In this document: piece after piece, positions 45,829 to 54,747 of the stretch
How positions within the stretch are numbered: the first letter of the stretch is position 1
How the letters are laid out: each line of letters starts with the position of its first letter
Assembly (NCBI RefSeq): GCF_000714535.1
Contig: NZ_AUND01000023.1
Span: 124,001 to 188,000 of the forward strand
Source of the DNA: Thioclava pacifica DSM 10166
GTDB lineage: Bacteria > Pseudomonadota > Alphaproteobacteria > Rhodobacterales > Rhodobacteraceae
DNA: 64,000 bases
Reading direction: 5' to 3'
Notes under the pieces: model-generated
What the model saw: the letters and a program-made list of their open reading frames with translations, nothing else
Databases searched by the model: none
What the model was told of the DNA's origin: nothing
Position numbers and translations under genes: made by a program

Positions 45829-45859
45829 GTCTCCCGAAGCAAGTGAGAGGAGCAGGAAC

Positions 45860-46390
45860 GTGCCGCAAGTCGAGTCGATCAAGAAAGGGTCCAAGCTGGT
45901 CTTCCGTAAGCCGGAGGCCGAGGATGGCAGCGAGATCTGGAAGCTGATCCGCCGCTGCAAGCCGCTTGATGAGAATTCGATGTATTGCAACCTGCTGCAA
46001 TGCGACCACTTCAGCGATACCTGCGTGCTCGTTGAGCGTGACGGTCAGGCGGTCGGCTGGATTTCGGGCTATATTGCGCCCTCCGAGCCGCAGACCTTCT
46101 TCGTCTGGCAGGTTGCGGTCGCGCCCGAGGCGCGCGGACTCGGACTTGGCAAGCGGATGCTGCGTCACCTGATCGACCGCGACGAGGCCGCGGAATGCAC
46201 GCAGCTCAAGACCACGATCACTGAAAGCAACGAGGCGAGCTGGGCCCTGTTCCGGTCCTTCGCCCGCTCCATCGGCGGTGAGCTGACCGACGAGGCTCAT
46301 TTCCACGAAGACGACCACTTCGACGGCCATGCCGCGACCGAGCACATGGTCACGATCACCTTCGCGCAAGAGGCCCGCGCCGCAGCCTGA
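45860..46390 (+). CDS. ectA: L-2,4-diaminobutyric acid acetyltransferase EctA
   Basis: EctA acetylates 2,4-diaminobutyrate, the second ectoine step. 176 residues starting at GTG 45860, backed by GAGGAG upstream. GNAT motif A is visible in WQVAVAPEARGLGLGKRML, and the N-terminal LVFRKPEAEDGSEIWKLI is EctA-like. It is the first gene of ectA-ectB-ectC-ask, with 45 bases to ectB. Confidence 0.95.
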   Translation: MPQVESIKKGSKLVFRKPEAEDGSEIWKLIRRCKPLDENSMYCNLLQCDHFSDTCVLVERDGQAVGWISGYIAPSEPQTFFVWQVAVAPEARGLGLGKRMLRHLIDRDEAAECTQLKTTITESNEASWALFRSFARSIGGELTDEAHFHEDDHFDGHAATEHMVTITFAQEARAAA

Positions 46391-46435
46391 CGCTGCGGCT
46401 GCCGCCCTGCCTTCCCAAAATTACGGAGATACCCA

Positions 46436-47722
46436 ATGACCGTTCATTCGACGGATAAGACGATCTTTACCCAACGCGAATCGGAAGCCCGCTCCTACTG
46501 CCGTGGCTTCGATACCGTTTTCACCAGCGCTCAGGGCTCGGAACTGACCGATGCCGAGGGCAACACCTATATCGACTTCCTCGCCGGCTGCTCGTCGCTG
46601 AACTACGGGCACAACGACCCGGACATGAAAGAGGCGCTTATCAACCATCTTCTGGAAAACAAGATGGGTCACGCGCTCGACCTGCATACCGACTCCAAGG
46701 GCGATTTCCTGCGCGCCTATGAGGAGCATATCCTCGCCCCGCGCGGGATGGATCATAAGCTGATGTTCGTGGGCCCGACCGGCGCGAATGCCGTCGAGGC
46801 CGCGATGAAGATCGCGCGCAAGGCCACCGGCCGCACCAATATCATCGCCTTCACCAACGGCTTCCATGGCGTGACGATGGGCGCGCTGGCCGCGACCGGC
46901 AACGGCTATCACCGGGGCGGCGCGGGCATGGACACGCAGGGCGTGACCCGCATGCCCTATGATGCCTATGCCGAGGGCGTGGATTCGGTCGCGCTGCTCG
47001 ACCAGATGCTCTCGGACAACTCGGGCGGCATCGACGCGCCCGCCGCGATCATGCTCGAGACGGTGCAGGGCGAGGGTGGCCTCAACGCCGCCAGCCCCGA
47101 ATTCATCCAAGGTGTCGAGAAGGTCGCCCGCAAACACGGCGCGCTCTTCATCATCGACGACATTCAGGCAGGCTGCGGCCGCACTGGCACCTTCTTCTCC
47201 TTCGAGGAGATGGGCGTGATGCCGGATGTCGTGACCCAGGCAAAGTCGATCTCGGGCTTCGGCCTGCCGATGGCGCTGGTTCTGGTGCGTCCCGATTACG
47301 ACGTGTTCGGCCCGGCCGAGCACAACGGCACCTTCCGCGGCAACACCCATGCCTTCGTGACCGCCACCGTCGCGATCAAGAAGTTCTGGGCCGATGATGC
47401 GTTCCAGCGCGAACTGGCCGTGAAGTCGGATGTCCTGCGCGAAGGTCTCGCTGCCGTCGCCGATCTGGTGCCGGGCGCCTTCCTGAAAGGCCGTGGCCTG
47501 ATGCAGGGTGTCGATGTCGGCACCGGTGAACTGGCCTCCGAGATCTGTGGTCGCTGCTTCGAAAAGGGTCTCGTGATCGAGACTTCGGGCAATGACGATC
47601 AGGTCGTGAAGGTGCTTGCGCCGCTGACCACGCCGATGGAGCAATTCCGCAAGGGGCTGCAGATCCTGCGCGATGCCGCCGAAGAAATCATGGCCGGGCG
47701 CACGCAGATCGCGGCGGAATGA
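46436..47722 (+). CDS. ectB: Diaminobutyrate-2-oxoglutarate transaminase EctB
   Basis: EctB makes 2,4-diaminobutyrate from aspartate semialdehyde and glutamate. 428 residues, usual length. Class III aminotransferase motifs: FLAGCSSLNYGHNDPDM, FVGPTGANAVEAAMKIARKA, FIIDDIQAGCGRTGTFF and the pyridoxal-binding lysine in VTQAKSISGFGLPM. A GGAGA ribosome site precedes the ATG. ectC follows after 54 bases. Confidence 0.96.
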   Translation: MTVHSTDKTIFTQRESEARSYCRGFDTVFTSAQGSELTDAEGNTYIDFLAGCSSLNYGHNDPDMKEALINHLLENKMGHALDLHTDSKGDFLRAYEEHILAPRGMDHKLMFVGPTGANAVEAAMKIARKATGRTNIIAFTNGFHGVTMGALAATGNGYHRGGAGMDTQGVTRMPYDAYAEGVDSVALLDQMLSDNSGGIDAPAAIMLETVQGEGGLNAASPEFIQGVEKVARKHGALFIIDDIQAGCGRTGTFFSFEEMGVMPDVVTQAKSISGFGLPMALVLVRPDYDVFGPAEHNGTFRGNTHAFVTATVAIKKFWADDAFQRELAVKSDVLREGLAAVADLVPGAFLKGRGLMQGVDVGTGELASEICGRCFEKGLVIETSGNDDQVVKVLAPLTTPMEQFRKGLQILRDAAEEIMAGRTQIAAE

Positions 47723-47776
47723 TCCGCCGCTGCCTCCCCCAGCAACCCTGACGACTTAAAAGACGGAGAAACGACA

Positions 47777-48178
47777 ATGATCGTTCGCGACTTCAACGAA
47801 CTGAAAAACACCGACCGCGCCGTGGCCGATGCCGACTGGACCAGCGTGCGGATGCTGCTGGCCGATGACAAGATGGGCTTCAGCTTTCACATCACCACGC
47901 TGAAGGCCGGGTCGGACCATACCTTCCACTACAAGCACCATTTCGAGAGCGTCTACTGCATCTCGGGCAATGGCCATATCACTGAGCTCGACAATGGCAC
48001 CCGCCACGAGATCAAGCCCGGCGTGATGTATGCGCTGAACCTGCATGACCATCACCGCCTCGTTGCGGGCGACGAAGACCTCGTCATGGCCTGCTGCTTC
48101 AACCCGCCGGTGACCGGCAAGGAAGTGCACCGCGAGGATGGCTCCTACGCGCCGGCCGAGGAACTCGAAAATTCGTAA
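47777..48178 (+). CDS. ectC: Ectoine synthase EctC
   Basis: EctC closes the ring of N-gamma-acetyl-diaminobutyrate to ectoine. 133 residues, a cupin: MIVRDFNELKNTDRAVADAD, then YKHHFESVYCISGNGHI, with histidine and glutamate for metal binding, and LNLHDHHRLVAGDEDLVMA. The ribosome site is GGAGAAAC. It is 10 bases from the aspartokinase gene. No ectD (hydroxylase) is present. Confidence 0.96.
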   Translation: MIVRDFNELKNTDRAVADADWTSVRMLLADDKMGFSFHITTLKAGSDHTFHYKHHFESVYCISGNGHITELDNGTRHEIKPGVMYALNLHDHHRLVAGDEDLVMACCFNPPVTGKEVHREDGSYAPAEELENS

Positions 48179-48188
48179 GGGGGCCAAT

Positions 48189-49619
48189 ATGACCCAACCT
48201 GCCCATACCGTCGAAAAGATCGGTGGCACCTCGATGAGCCGCGTCGATGAGCTGCTCGACACGCTGTTCATCGGGGACCGCAAAGGCGCTGATCTTTACA
48301 ACCGCATCTTCGTCGTCTCGGCCTTCGGTGGCATCACCAACCTGCTGCTCGAACATAAGAAGTCGGGCGAGGCGGGGGTCTATGCGCAATTCGCCAAGGC
48401 CGATAGCGAGCATGGCTGGCACGAGGCGCTCAGCCGCGTCTCGGCGGCGATGATCGAGGCCCATGAGAAAGTGCTCGAGCATCCGGGCGATGTGGCCCAG
48501 GCCACCGAATTCGTGCGCGAGCGCATCGAGGGCGCACGCAACTGCCTAATCGACCTGCAGCGGCTGTGCTCTTACGGGCATTTCCGCCTCTCCGAGCATA
48601 TGCTGCAAATCCGCGAGTTGCTGTCGGGTCTGGGCGAGGCGCATTCGGCCTTCGTCACCACGCTCCTGCTGCAGCGCAATGGCGTGAATGCGCGGCTCGT
48701 GGACCTGTCGGGCTGGCGCGACGAGACCGATCACGACCTCGAAGGCCGGATCCTGGGGGCGATGAAAGACGTCGATCCCGCAACCGAGATGCCGATCGTG
48801 ACGGGCTATGCGCAATGCGCCGAAGGGTTGATGCGGGAATTCGACCGTGGCTATTCCGAGGTGACCTTCTCGAAGCTCGCGGCCCTCACCGGCGCGCGCG
48901 AAGCGATCATCCACAAGGAATTCCACCTGTCCTCGGCCGATCCGAAGCTGGTGGGCGAGGGCCGCGTGCGCAAGCTCGGTCACACGAACTATGACGTGGC
49001 CGACCAGATGTCGAACATGGGCATGGAGGCGATCCACCCGAAAGCCGCCAAGACCCTGCGCCAGGCCGATGTGCCGCTGCGCGTGACCAACGCCTTCGAT
49101 CCGGGCGATCCGGGCACGCTGATCGACGACAAGCCCGCCGAACAGGCCGCCGTCGAGATGGTGACCGGGCTCGAGATCATCGCGCTCGAGGTGTTCGAAC
49201 AGGATATGGTCGGGGTGAAGGGCTATGACGCGGCAATCCTTGAGGTGCTGACGCGCCATGACGTGCGCATCATTTCGAAGGCGTCGAACGCGAACACGAT
49301 CACCCATTACGTCGATGCCCCGATCGAGGTGCTGCAAAAGGTCGAGAAAGACCTCAACAAGCTCTACCCCTCGGCCGAGATCTCGGCGCGGATGCTGGCG
49401 ATGGCCTCGGTCATCGGGCGCGATCTGAAGGGGCTCTCGGTGCTGACCCGGGGCCTGCAGGCGATCGCCAATGCCGGCATGGAAAGCCTTGGCGCCACGC
49501 AGGGTCCGCGCAATGTGGATGTGCAATTCGTGCTCGAACGCGACGATCTGAAGCCCGTCATCAAGGCGCTTCACGGAGAGTTCATCCCGTCGCGAGTTGA
49601 CCTGAAACAGGCCGCCTGA
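48189..49619 (+). CDS. Ectoine-operon aspartokinase (Ask_Ect)
   Basis: 476 residues from ATG 48189; the longer frame overlapping ectC is unlikely. The kinase N-terminus TVEKIGGTSMSRVDELLD departs from the common VxKFGG form, as in Ask_Ect. ACT-type regulatory segments follow from about residue 330 (VGVKGYDAAILEVLTRHDVR, then GLSVLTRGLQAIANAGMESL). Having a private aspartokinase supplies aspartyl phosphate for ectoine independently of the feedback-regulated enzyme. A terminator closes the operon. Confidence 0.94.
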   Translation: MTQPAHTVEKIGGTSMSRVDELLDTLFIGDRKGADLYNRIFVVSAFGGITNLLLEHKKSGEAGVYAQFAKADSEHGWHEALSRVSAAMIEAHEKVLEHPGDVAQATEFVRERIEGARNCLIDLQRLCSYGHFRLSEHMLQIRELLSGLGEAHSAFVTTLLLQRNGVNARLVDLSGWRDETDHDLEGRILGAMKDVDPATEMPIVTGYAQCAEGLMREFDRGYSEVTFSKLAALTGAREAIIHKEFHLSSADPKLVGEGRVRKLGHTNYDVADQMSNMGMEAIHPKAAKTLRQADVPLRVTNAFDPGDPGTLIDDKPAEQAAVEMVTGLEIIALEVFEQDMVGVKGYDAAILEVLTRHDVRIISKASNANTITHYVDAPIEVLQKVEKDLNKLYPSAEISARMLAMASVIGRDLKGLSVLTRGLQAIANAGMESLGATQGPRNVDVQFVLERDDLKPVIKALHGEFIPSRVDLKQAA

Positions 49620-49644
49620 GCGCCCAAAACCCAATGATCGTTGA

Positions 49645-49677
49645 AAGCCCGTGCGGAACCCCGCGCGGGCTTATTTC
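49645..49677 (+). terminator. Intrinsic terminator of ectABC-ask
   Basis: AAGCCCG-t-GCGG / CCGC-g-CGGGCTT stem (49645-49672) then TTATTT. Confidence 0.88.
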
Positions 49678-49731
49678 ATTGAGTCTGCGACAAGCCGCCA
49701 CAGTGCGACAAGGTGAACCACGACCCCGCGG

Positions 49732-49750
49732 TTGCCGTAGTTAACGGCAA
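49732..49750. promoter_or_regulatory. Inverted repeat upstream of cydA
   Basis: TTGCCG-TAGTTAA-CGGCAA, 41 bases before the cydA start. Upstream of it GCGACAAG occurs twice (49687 and 49705, 18 bases apart). A site for a redox regulator is possible; no canonical FNR box was found. Confidence 0.35.
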
Positions 49751-49791
49751 GTCTAGCTGGCCCCTCAATCAAAGCAGAAACGCGGACGGAC

Positions 49792-51210
49792 ATGAGTATT
49801 TTCGACATACCGACACTCGATCTGGCGCGGGCGCAATTCGCCTTCGTCGTATCGGCACATATCGTTTTCCCGGCCTTCTCGATCGGCACGGCGAGCTTCC
49901 TCATGGTGCTCGAAGCCTTGCGGATGATCACCGGCAAAGAGGTCTATCTGAGGGTCTTCGAGTTCTGGAAACACATCTTTGCAGTGGTCTTCGGGATGGG
50001 CGTCGTCTCGGGCGTCGTGATGTCCTACGAGTTCGGCCTGAACTTCGCGCATTTCGCGGATAAGGCGGGGCCGGTGATCGGGCCGCTGATGGGCTACGAG
50101 GTGATGACGGCCTTCTTCCTCGAGGCGGGTTTCCTCGGGATCATGCTGTTCGGGCGCAACCGGGTGAACAGGTGGATCTACATGTTCGCGGTGGTGATGG
50201 TGGCCTTTGGCACGCTGCTCTCGGCCTTCTGGATCCTCTCGGTCAACAGCTGGATGCAGACGCCCGCAGGTTTTGCGATGAACGATGTCGGCCAGTTCAT
50301 TCCGAAGGACTGGTGGGAGATCATCTTCAACCCCTCGCTGCCCTATCGCTTCGTGCATATGGTGCTGGCGGCCTACCTGACCACCGCGCTCGTCGTGGCC
50401 GGCGTGGGCGCGTGGCATCATATCAAGGGCACGGCGGATGACGCGGTACGCACGATGTTCCGCATGGCGGTGGCGATGATCCTCGTGACCGCGCCGATCC
50501 AGATCCTTGCCGGCGACCAGCACGGGCTCAACACGCTCGAGCATCAACCCGCGAAGATAGCCGCGATGGAAGGTCACTGGGAGACGAGCAAGGGCGCGGG
50601 GCTGATCCTCTTCGGCATTCCGAACGACAAGACCGAGACCACCGATTACAAGATCGAGATCCCCTATGCCTCGTCGCTGATCCTGACCCACTCGCTCGAT
50701 GGCGAGGTGCCTGGTCTGGGCGATTTCCTGAAGGATGAGCGCCCGCCGATGACGATCGTGTTCTTCACGTTCCGGATCATGGTGGGGCTTGGTTTCGCCT
50801 TTGCCGGGATCGGCTTCTGGGGCGCCTGGCTGATGTGGCGGAAGCGCCTGCACGCGCCGGGGCTCTATCACAAGGTGGCGCTGGTCTTCGCGCCGGGCGG
50901 CTTCCTCGCGATCATCATGGGCTGGTTCACCACCGAATTCGGCCGCCAGCCCTACACGGTCTACGGCCATTTCACGACGGCTGAATCGGTATCGAACCTC
51001 AGCCACACGGCGGCCTGGGCGGGGCTGATCGGCTTCGTGCTGGTCTACGCCTTCCTCTTCGGCTCGGGGATCTTCTACCTCGGGCGGCTGATGAAGCGCG
51101 GCCCCGAGGGCGCCGAGCCCGTCGAGAACACGCCGCAGCGCGCGGCCGGCGTGGCGGGCGCGATGCTCGCCAAGGATGTCACCACTGATAAATCGGAGGC
51201 CCACGCATGA
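49792..51210 (+). CDS. cydA: Cytochrome bd-type quinol oxidase subunit I (cyanide-insensitive type)
   Basis: 472 residues with about nine membrane helices. Subunit I binds hemes b558, b595 and d and reduces oxygen with electrons from quinol. The heme-ligand His is seen in FVVSAHIVFPAF (residue 23) and RFVHMVLAAY, and the quinol-loop motif as WFTTEFGRQPYTVYGHF. The loop between helices 6 and 7 is short, as in CioA-type enzymes that resist cyanide, rather than the long loop of E. coli CydA. The stop overlaps cydB by 4 bases. Confidence 0.93.
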   Translation: MSIFDIPTLDLARAQFAFVVSAHIVFPAFSIGTASFLMVLEALRMITGKEVYLRVFEFWKHIFAVVFGMGVVSGVVMSYEFGLNFAHFADKAGPVIGPLMGYEVMTAFFLEAGFLGIMLFGRNRVNRWIYMFAVVMVAFGTLLSAFWILSVNSWMQTPAGFAMNDVGQFIPKDWWEIIFNPSLPYRFVHMVLAAYLTTALVVAGVGAWHHIKGTADDAVRTMFRMAVAMILVTAPIQILAGDQHGLNTLEHQPAKIAAMEGHWETSKGAGLILFGIPNDKTETTDYKIEIPYASSLILTHSLDGEVPGLGDFLKDERPPMTIVFFTFRIMVGLGFAFAGIGFWGAWLMWRKRLHAPGLYHKVALVFAPGGFLAIIMGWFTTEFGRQPYTVYGHFTTAESVSNLSHTAAWAGLIGFVLVYAFLFGSGIFYLGRLMKRGPEGAEPVENTPQRAAGVAGAMLAKDVTTDKSEAHA

Positions 51211-52220
51211 GCGGCTTCGCCCACTACCTGCCCGATATCTGGGCCGCGATCATCGCCTTTGCCATCATGACCTATGTCGTGCTCGACGGGTTCGACCTTG
51301 GCATCGGCATCCTCTTCCCCTTCCTCGGCTCGGACGAGAACCGGACCCGCGCGATGAATTCGGTCGCGCCGGTCTGGGACGGCAACGAGACCTGGCTCGT
51401 GATGGGCGGCGGCGGTCTGCTTGCCGTTTTCCCGCTGGCCTATGGGGTGATCCTGAACGCGCTCTACGTGCCGATTATCATCATGCTGCTGGCCTTGGCC
51501 TTCCGCGGCGTGGCCTTCGAGTTCCGCGGCAAGACCCGGCGCTGGAAGCCGCTCTGGGACAAGGCCTTCTTCGGCGGCTCGCTGGTGGCGACACTGGCGC
51601 AGGGCGCGATCCTCGGGGGCCTGCTGCGTGGTCCCGAGGTGACCGGGCGCACCTTCACCGGCGGACCGCTCGACTGGGTGAGCTTCTTCTCGCTGGGCAC
51701 GGCGCTGGCGCTGGTCGCGGGCTACATCATGCTGGGCGCGGCCTGGCTGGTGATCAAGACCTCGCATGACCTTTACGACCGTGCGCGTCGGGTTGGCGAG
51801 TGGTCGCTGATCATCACGCTGGGCTTCATCGGGCTGGCCTCGCTCGCCACGCCCTTCCTGCATCCGGAGTATTTCCAGCGCTGGTTCGCCTGGCCGGGGA
51901 TCATCCTGAGCGCGGTGGTGCCGCTGCTGCTGCTCGCGGCGGGTTACGGCTACTGGAAGGGGATCCGTTCGGACCGGGGCGTGATGGCTTATCTCTCGGG
52001 GATCGCGATCTTCGTGCTGTGTTTCGCGGGGCTGGGCCTCTCGATCTTCCCCTATATCGTGCCGATGTCGATCACGATCCGCGAGGCCGCGACGCCGCCG
52101 ATTTCGCAGGGTTTCATCCTCGTTGGCGCGGTGATCTTCCTGCCGATCATCCTCGCTTACACGGCCTATGCCTATTATGTCTTCCGCGGGAAGACCTCGG
52201 AGCATGAGCATCACTACTGA
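51207..52220 (+). CDS. cydB: Cytochrome bd-type quinol oxidase subunit II
   Basis: 337 residues with about eight helices. The family start IIAFAIMTYVVLDGFDLGIG and the conserved VWDGNETWLVMGGGGLLAVF are present. Coupled to cydA by an ATGA overlap. The small third subunit (CydX/CydS) is not seen downstream, where a terminator follows after about 100 bases. Confidence 0.94.
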   Translation: MSGFAHYLPDIWAAIIAFAIMTYVVLDGFDLGIGILFPFLGSDENRTRAMNSVAPVWDGNETWLVMGGGGLLAVFPLAYGVILNALYVPIIIMLLALAFRGVAFEFRGKTRRWKPLWDKAFFGGSLVATLAQGAILGGLLRGPEVTGRTFTGGPLDWVSFFSLGTALALVAGYIMLGAAWLVIKTSHDLYDRARRVGEWSLIITLGFIGLASLATPFLHPEYFQRWFAWPGIILSAVVPLLLLAAGYGYWKGIRSDRGVMAYLSGIAIFVLCFAGLGLSIFPYIVPMSITIREAATPPISQGFILVGAVIFLPIILAYTAYAYYVFRGKTSEHEHHY

Positions 52221-52318
52221 GACGACCCGGACCGACCGGCGAGCGGGGCGAGGCGATGCGTCCTGCTTACCGGAACAGAGCCTTTCCCTCTGATCTGTAC
52301 CTCCGGCCGGTCTGGCCT

Positions 52319-52349
52319 GCGCGCGTCCTTCGGGGCGCGCGCTTTTTTT
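52319..52349 (+). terminator. Intrinsic terminator of cydAB
   Basis: GCGCGCGTCC-TTC-GGGGCGCGCGC hairpin followed by seven T residues (52343-52349). Confidence 0.92.
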
Positions 52350-52357
52350 GCCGGACG

Positions 52358-52408
52358 GATCAGGCGAGACAGATCAGGCGAGACAGATCAGGCGAGACAG
52401 ATCAGGCG
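52358..52408. repeat. 14-bp tandem repeat at the 3' end of the MFS gene
   Basis: GATCAGGCGAGACA is repeated three times exactly (52358, 52372, 52386), plus a 9-base partial copy (52400-52408). The MFS stop codon at 52402-52404 lies in the partial copy. Slippage by one unit would not disturb the frame of the gene upstream of the stop but could alter the 3' end region. Confidence 0.9.
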
Positions 52409-53580
52409 GGGCAGGGGGCCGGGCGGCGGCTGTCGAGCCAGGCAATGCCGAGGAACGCGAGACCCGCAACGGCCAGCCCCGCGCCGACATAGCCCGTCGC
52501 TTCCCAGCCATAGCCCTTCGCCAGAGCGATCCCCGCAAGGAACGGCCCGATCGCATTGGCGAGGTTGAAGGCGGCGTGGTTGAGGGCGGCGGCCAGCGTC
52601 TGCGCCTCGCCCGCGACCTCCATCAGGCGCACCTGCATCGGGATCACCATCCCGGCGGTCGAGCCGAGTGCCACCATCGCAACCGACATCGCCACCCAAT
52701 TGCCGATGGTCAGCGTATAGAGCAGCACCATCACGATCATCCCACAAAGCAGGATGAAACCCGCGCCAAATCGCGACCAGTCCGAGAGCTTGCCCGCGAT
52801 CATGTTGCCGATCGTTCCGCCCACCCCAAAGGCCGAAAGCGCGACCGGGATCGTCCAGTCAGGTCCGGCATGGGTGTCGATCATCGCCGCCGACAGGTAG
52901 GAATAGACCGCGAAGATGCCGCCGAAGCCGACCGATCCGACCAGCAGCGTCAGCCAGACCGAGCGGTTGGCCAGCGCGCCAAGCTCGCGCATCGGGCTTG
53001 CGTTCGGATCACGCGGGGTGACGGGGGCCACGCGCCAGATCATCGCGGCCGAAGCCCCGCAGATCACCGCGACGATGGCAAAGCCCCAGCGCCAGCCGAA
53101 ATTCTGCCCGATCGCGCCCGCGAGCGGCACGCCTACCACATTCGCGATCGTTAGCCCGGTGATCACCCAAGCAACGCCCTGCGCGCGTTTGCCCTTGGGC
53201 ATCAGATCGGCAGCGAACAGCATTGCCATCCCGAAATAGGCGCCATGCGGCAAGCCAGAGGCAAAGCGCGCAATCATGAAAGCCTCCATGTTCGGGGCAA
53301 ATCCCGCGAGCAGGTTCGCCACCGCATAGAACCCCATCAGCCCGATCAGAAACTGCTTGCGCGGGATCTTGGCGCCCACTACCGCGAGAACCGGCGCACC
53401 AATGACCACGCCAAGCGCATAGGCCGAGATCGCATGGCCCGCTTGCGCCTCGCTCACCCCGAACTCGGCGGCGTAATAGGGCAAGAGCCCCATCGACGCG
53501 AACTCGATCACGCCGATACCGAAGGTGCCGAGGGCCAGCGACAGGATCACGGCCCGCGCGTGGCGGGGTTCGAGGGTCAT
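52402..53580 (-). CDS. MFS transporter (DHA1 type, AraJ/NepI-like)
   Basis: 392 residues from ATG 53580 with GGAGACC upstream. Twelve helices are visible, with motif A-like GFYAVANLLAGFAPNME and loop SDWSRFG. The conserved start AVILSLALGTFGIGVIEFAS with the MGLLPYYAAEF helix matches sugar-efflux/purine-efflux type transporters. Substrate unknown. The very C-terminus (SRRPAPCPA) runs into a tandem repeat. Confidence 0.87.
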   Translation of the reverse strand: MTLEPRHARAVILSLALGTFGIGVIEFASMGLLPYYAAEFGVSEAQAGHAISAYALGVVIGAPVLAVVGAKIPRKQFLIGLMGFYAVANLLAGFAPNMEAFMIARFASGLPHGAYFGMAMLFAADLMPKGKRAQGVAWVITGLTIANVVGVPLAGAIGQNFGWRWGFAIVAVICGASAAMIWRVAPVTPRDPNASPMRELGALANRSVWLTLLVGSVGFGGIFAVYSYLSAAMIDTHAGPDWTIPVALSAFGVGGTIGNMIAGKLSDWSRFGAGFILLCGMIVMVLLYTLTIGNWVAMSVAMVALGSTAGMVIPMQVRLMEVAGEAQTLAAALNHAAFNLANAIGPFLAGIALAKGYGWEATGYVGAGLAVAGLAFLGIAWLDSRRPAPCPA

Positions 53581-53665
53581 GGGAGGTCTCCGGAAGGTCG
53601 AATATATCGAAGGTATCAAGCCCGCGATCTAGGCTCATGCCGCGGAGCGGCAAGAGGGCGCGGCG

Positions 53666-54679
53666 TCATTTCCCGTAATAGTCGCGGAACCACGCCACGA
53701 ATTTCGCGATCCCGTCGCGCACATCCGTTTGCGGTCGATACCCCGTCAGACGTTGCAGCAGCGAGGCATCCGCCCAGGTTGCGGGCACGTCGCCTTTTTG
53801 CATCTCCATGTAATTGCGGATCGCGGGGCGGCCGAGTTCCGCCTCGAGTGCATCGACGAAATCCAACAGCTTCACCTTGTCCGAATTGCCGATATTGACG
53901 ATCCGGTAAGGGGCCACGGGCGAGAGGCTGTCGCCCTCGGGGATGTCTTCGCGCGAGGCGGGGCGTTCGGGCGCCGCGTCGATCAGCAGGCGGATGCCGC
54001 GCACGAGATCTTCGACATAGGTGAAGTCGCGATACATCTCGCCGTGATTGTAGATGTCGATCGGGCGCCCATCGAGGATCGCATCGGTGAATTTGAACAG
54101 CGCCATGTCGGGCCGCCCCCAGGGGCCGTAAACGGTGAAGAAGCGGAACATGGTGGTGGGGATATTCCACAGATGGGCGTAGGAATGGCCCATCGCCTCG
54201 GTCGCCTTCTTCGTCGCGGCATAGATCGTCAGCTGCGTGTCGGCCTTGTCGGTCTCGGCATAGGGCATGTCCTCGTTCGCACCGTAAACCGACGAGGTCG
54301 AGGCCATCAGAAGGTGCTGCACCTCATGGCGGCGCGCGGCCTCCATCACGTTGAAGGTGCCGACGACATTCGCGTCGATATAGGCGCGGGGCTGTTCGAG
54401 GCTGTAGCGCACGCCCGCCTGGGCTGCGAGATGGACGATGATCTCGGGTTTGAAGTCGTCGGCCATCGCGTCAAAGGTCTCGAGATCCTCGAGCATCCCT
54501 TCGGTCACGGTGAAATTCGGGTTTTGCAGCAGCATCGCGTGGCGGCGCTTTTTCAGGGCGACATCGTAATAGTCGGTCATCCCGTCATAGCCATGCACCC
54601 GGAAGCCCTCGTCGAGCAGCAGCTTCGCCAGATGGTAGCCGATGAAGCCGGCGGTGCCGGTGATCAGGATGCGCGTCAT
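53666..54679 (-). CDS. UDP-glucuronate 4-epimerase-like NAD-dependent epimerase
   Basis: 337 residues from ATG 54679. The Rossmann motif ILITGTAGFIGYHLAKLL, the catalytic YAATKKATE (YxxxK) with STSSVYGAN, and FRFFTVYGPWGRPDMA resemble LpsL/UDP-glucuronate epimerases, which provide UDP-galacturonate. It flanks the polysaccharide locus on the same strand as the co-polymerase gene, 68 bases apart. Exact sugar specificity is inferred. Confidence 0.87.
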   Translation of the reverse strand: MTRILITGTAGFIGYHLAKLLLDEGFRVHGYDGMTDYYDVALKKRRHAMLLQNPNFTVTEGMLEDLETFDAMADDFKPEIIVHLAAQAGVRYSLEQPRAYIDANVVGTFNVMEAARRHEVQHLLMASTSSVYGANEDMPYAETDKADTQLTIYAATKKATEAMGHSYAHLWNIPTTMFRFFTVYGPWGRPDMALFKFTDAILDGRPIDIYNHGEMYRDFTYVEDLVRGIRLLIDAAPERPASREDIPEGDSLSPVAPYRIVNIGNSDKVKLLDFVDALEAELGRPAIRNYMEMQKGDVPATWADASLLQRLTGYRPQTDVRDGIAKFVAWFRDYYGK

Positions 54680-54747
54680 GTCTGCTGCCCTTCGCTTCAC
54701 TTGCCCCGCAGTAGCGAGGGCCGGTGCGGAAGGTCAAGCGCCCATCC

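Noticed and set aside
52358-52408. CRISPR-like repeat
   Set aside because: The units are 14 bases with no spacers and there are no cas genes; it is a simple tandem repeat.
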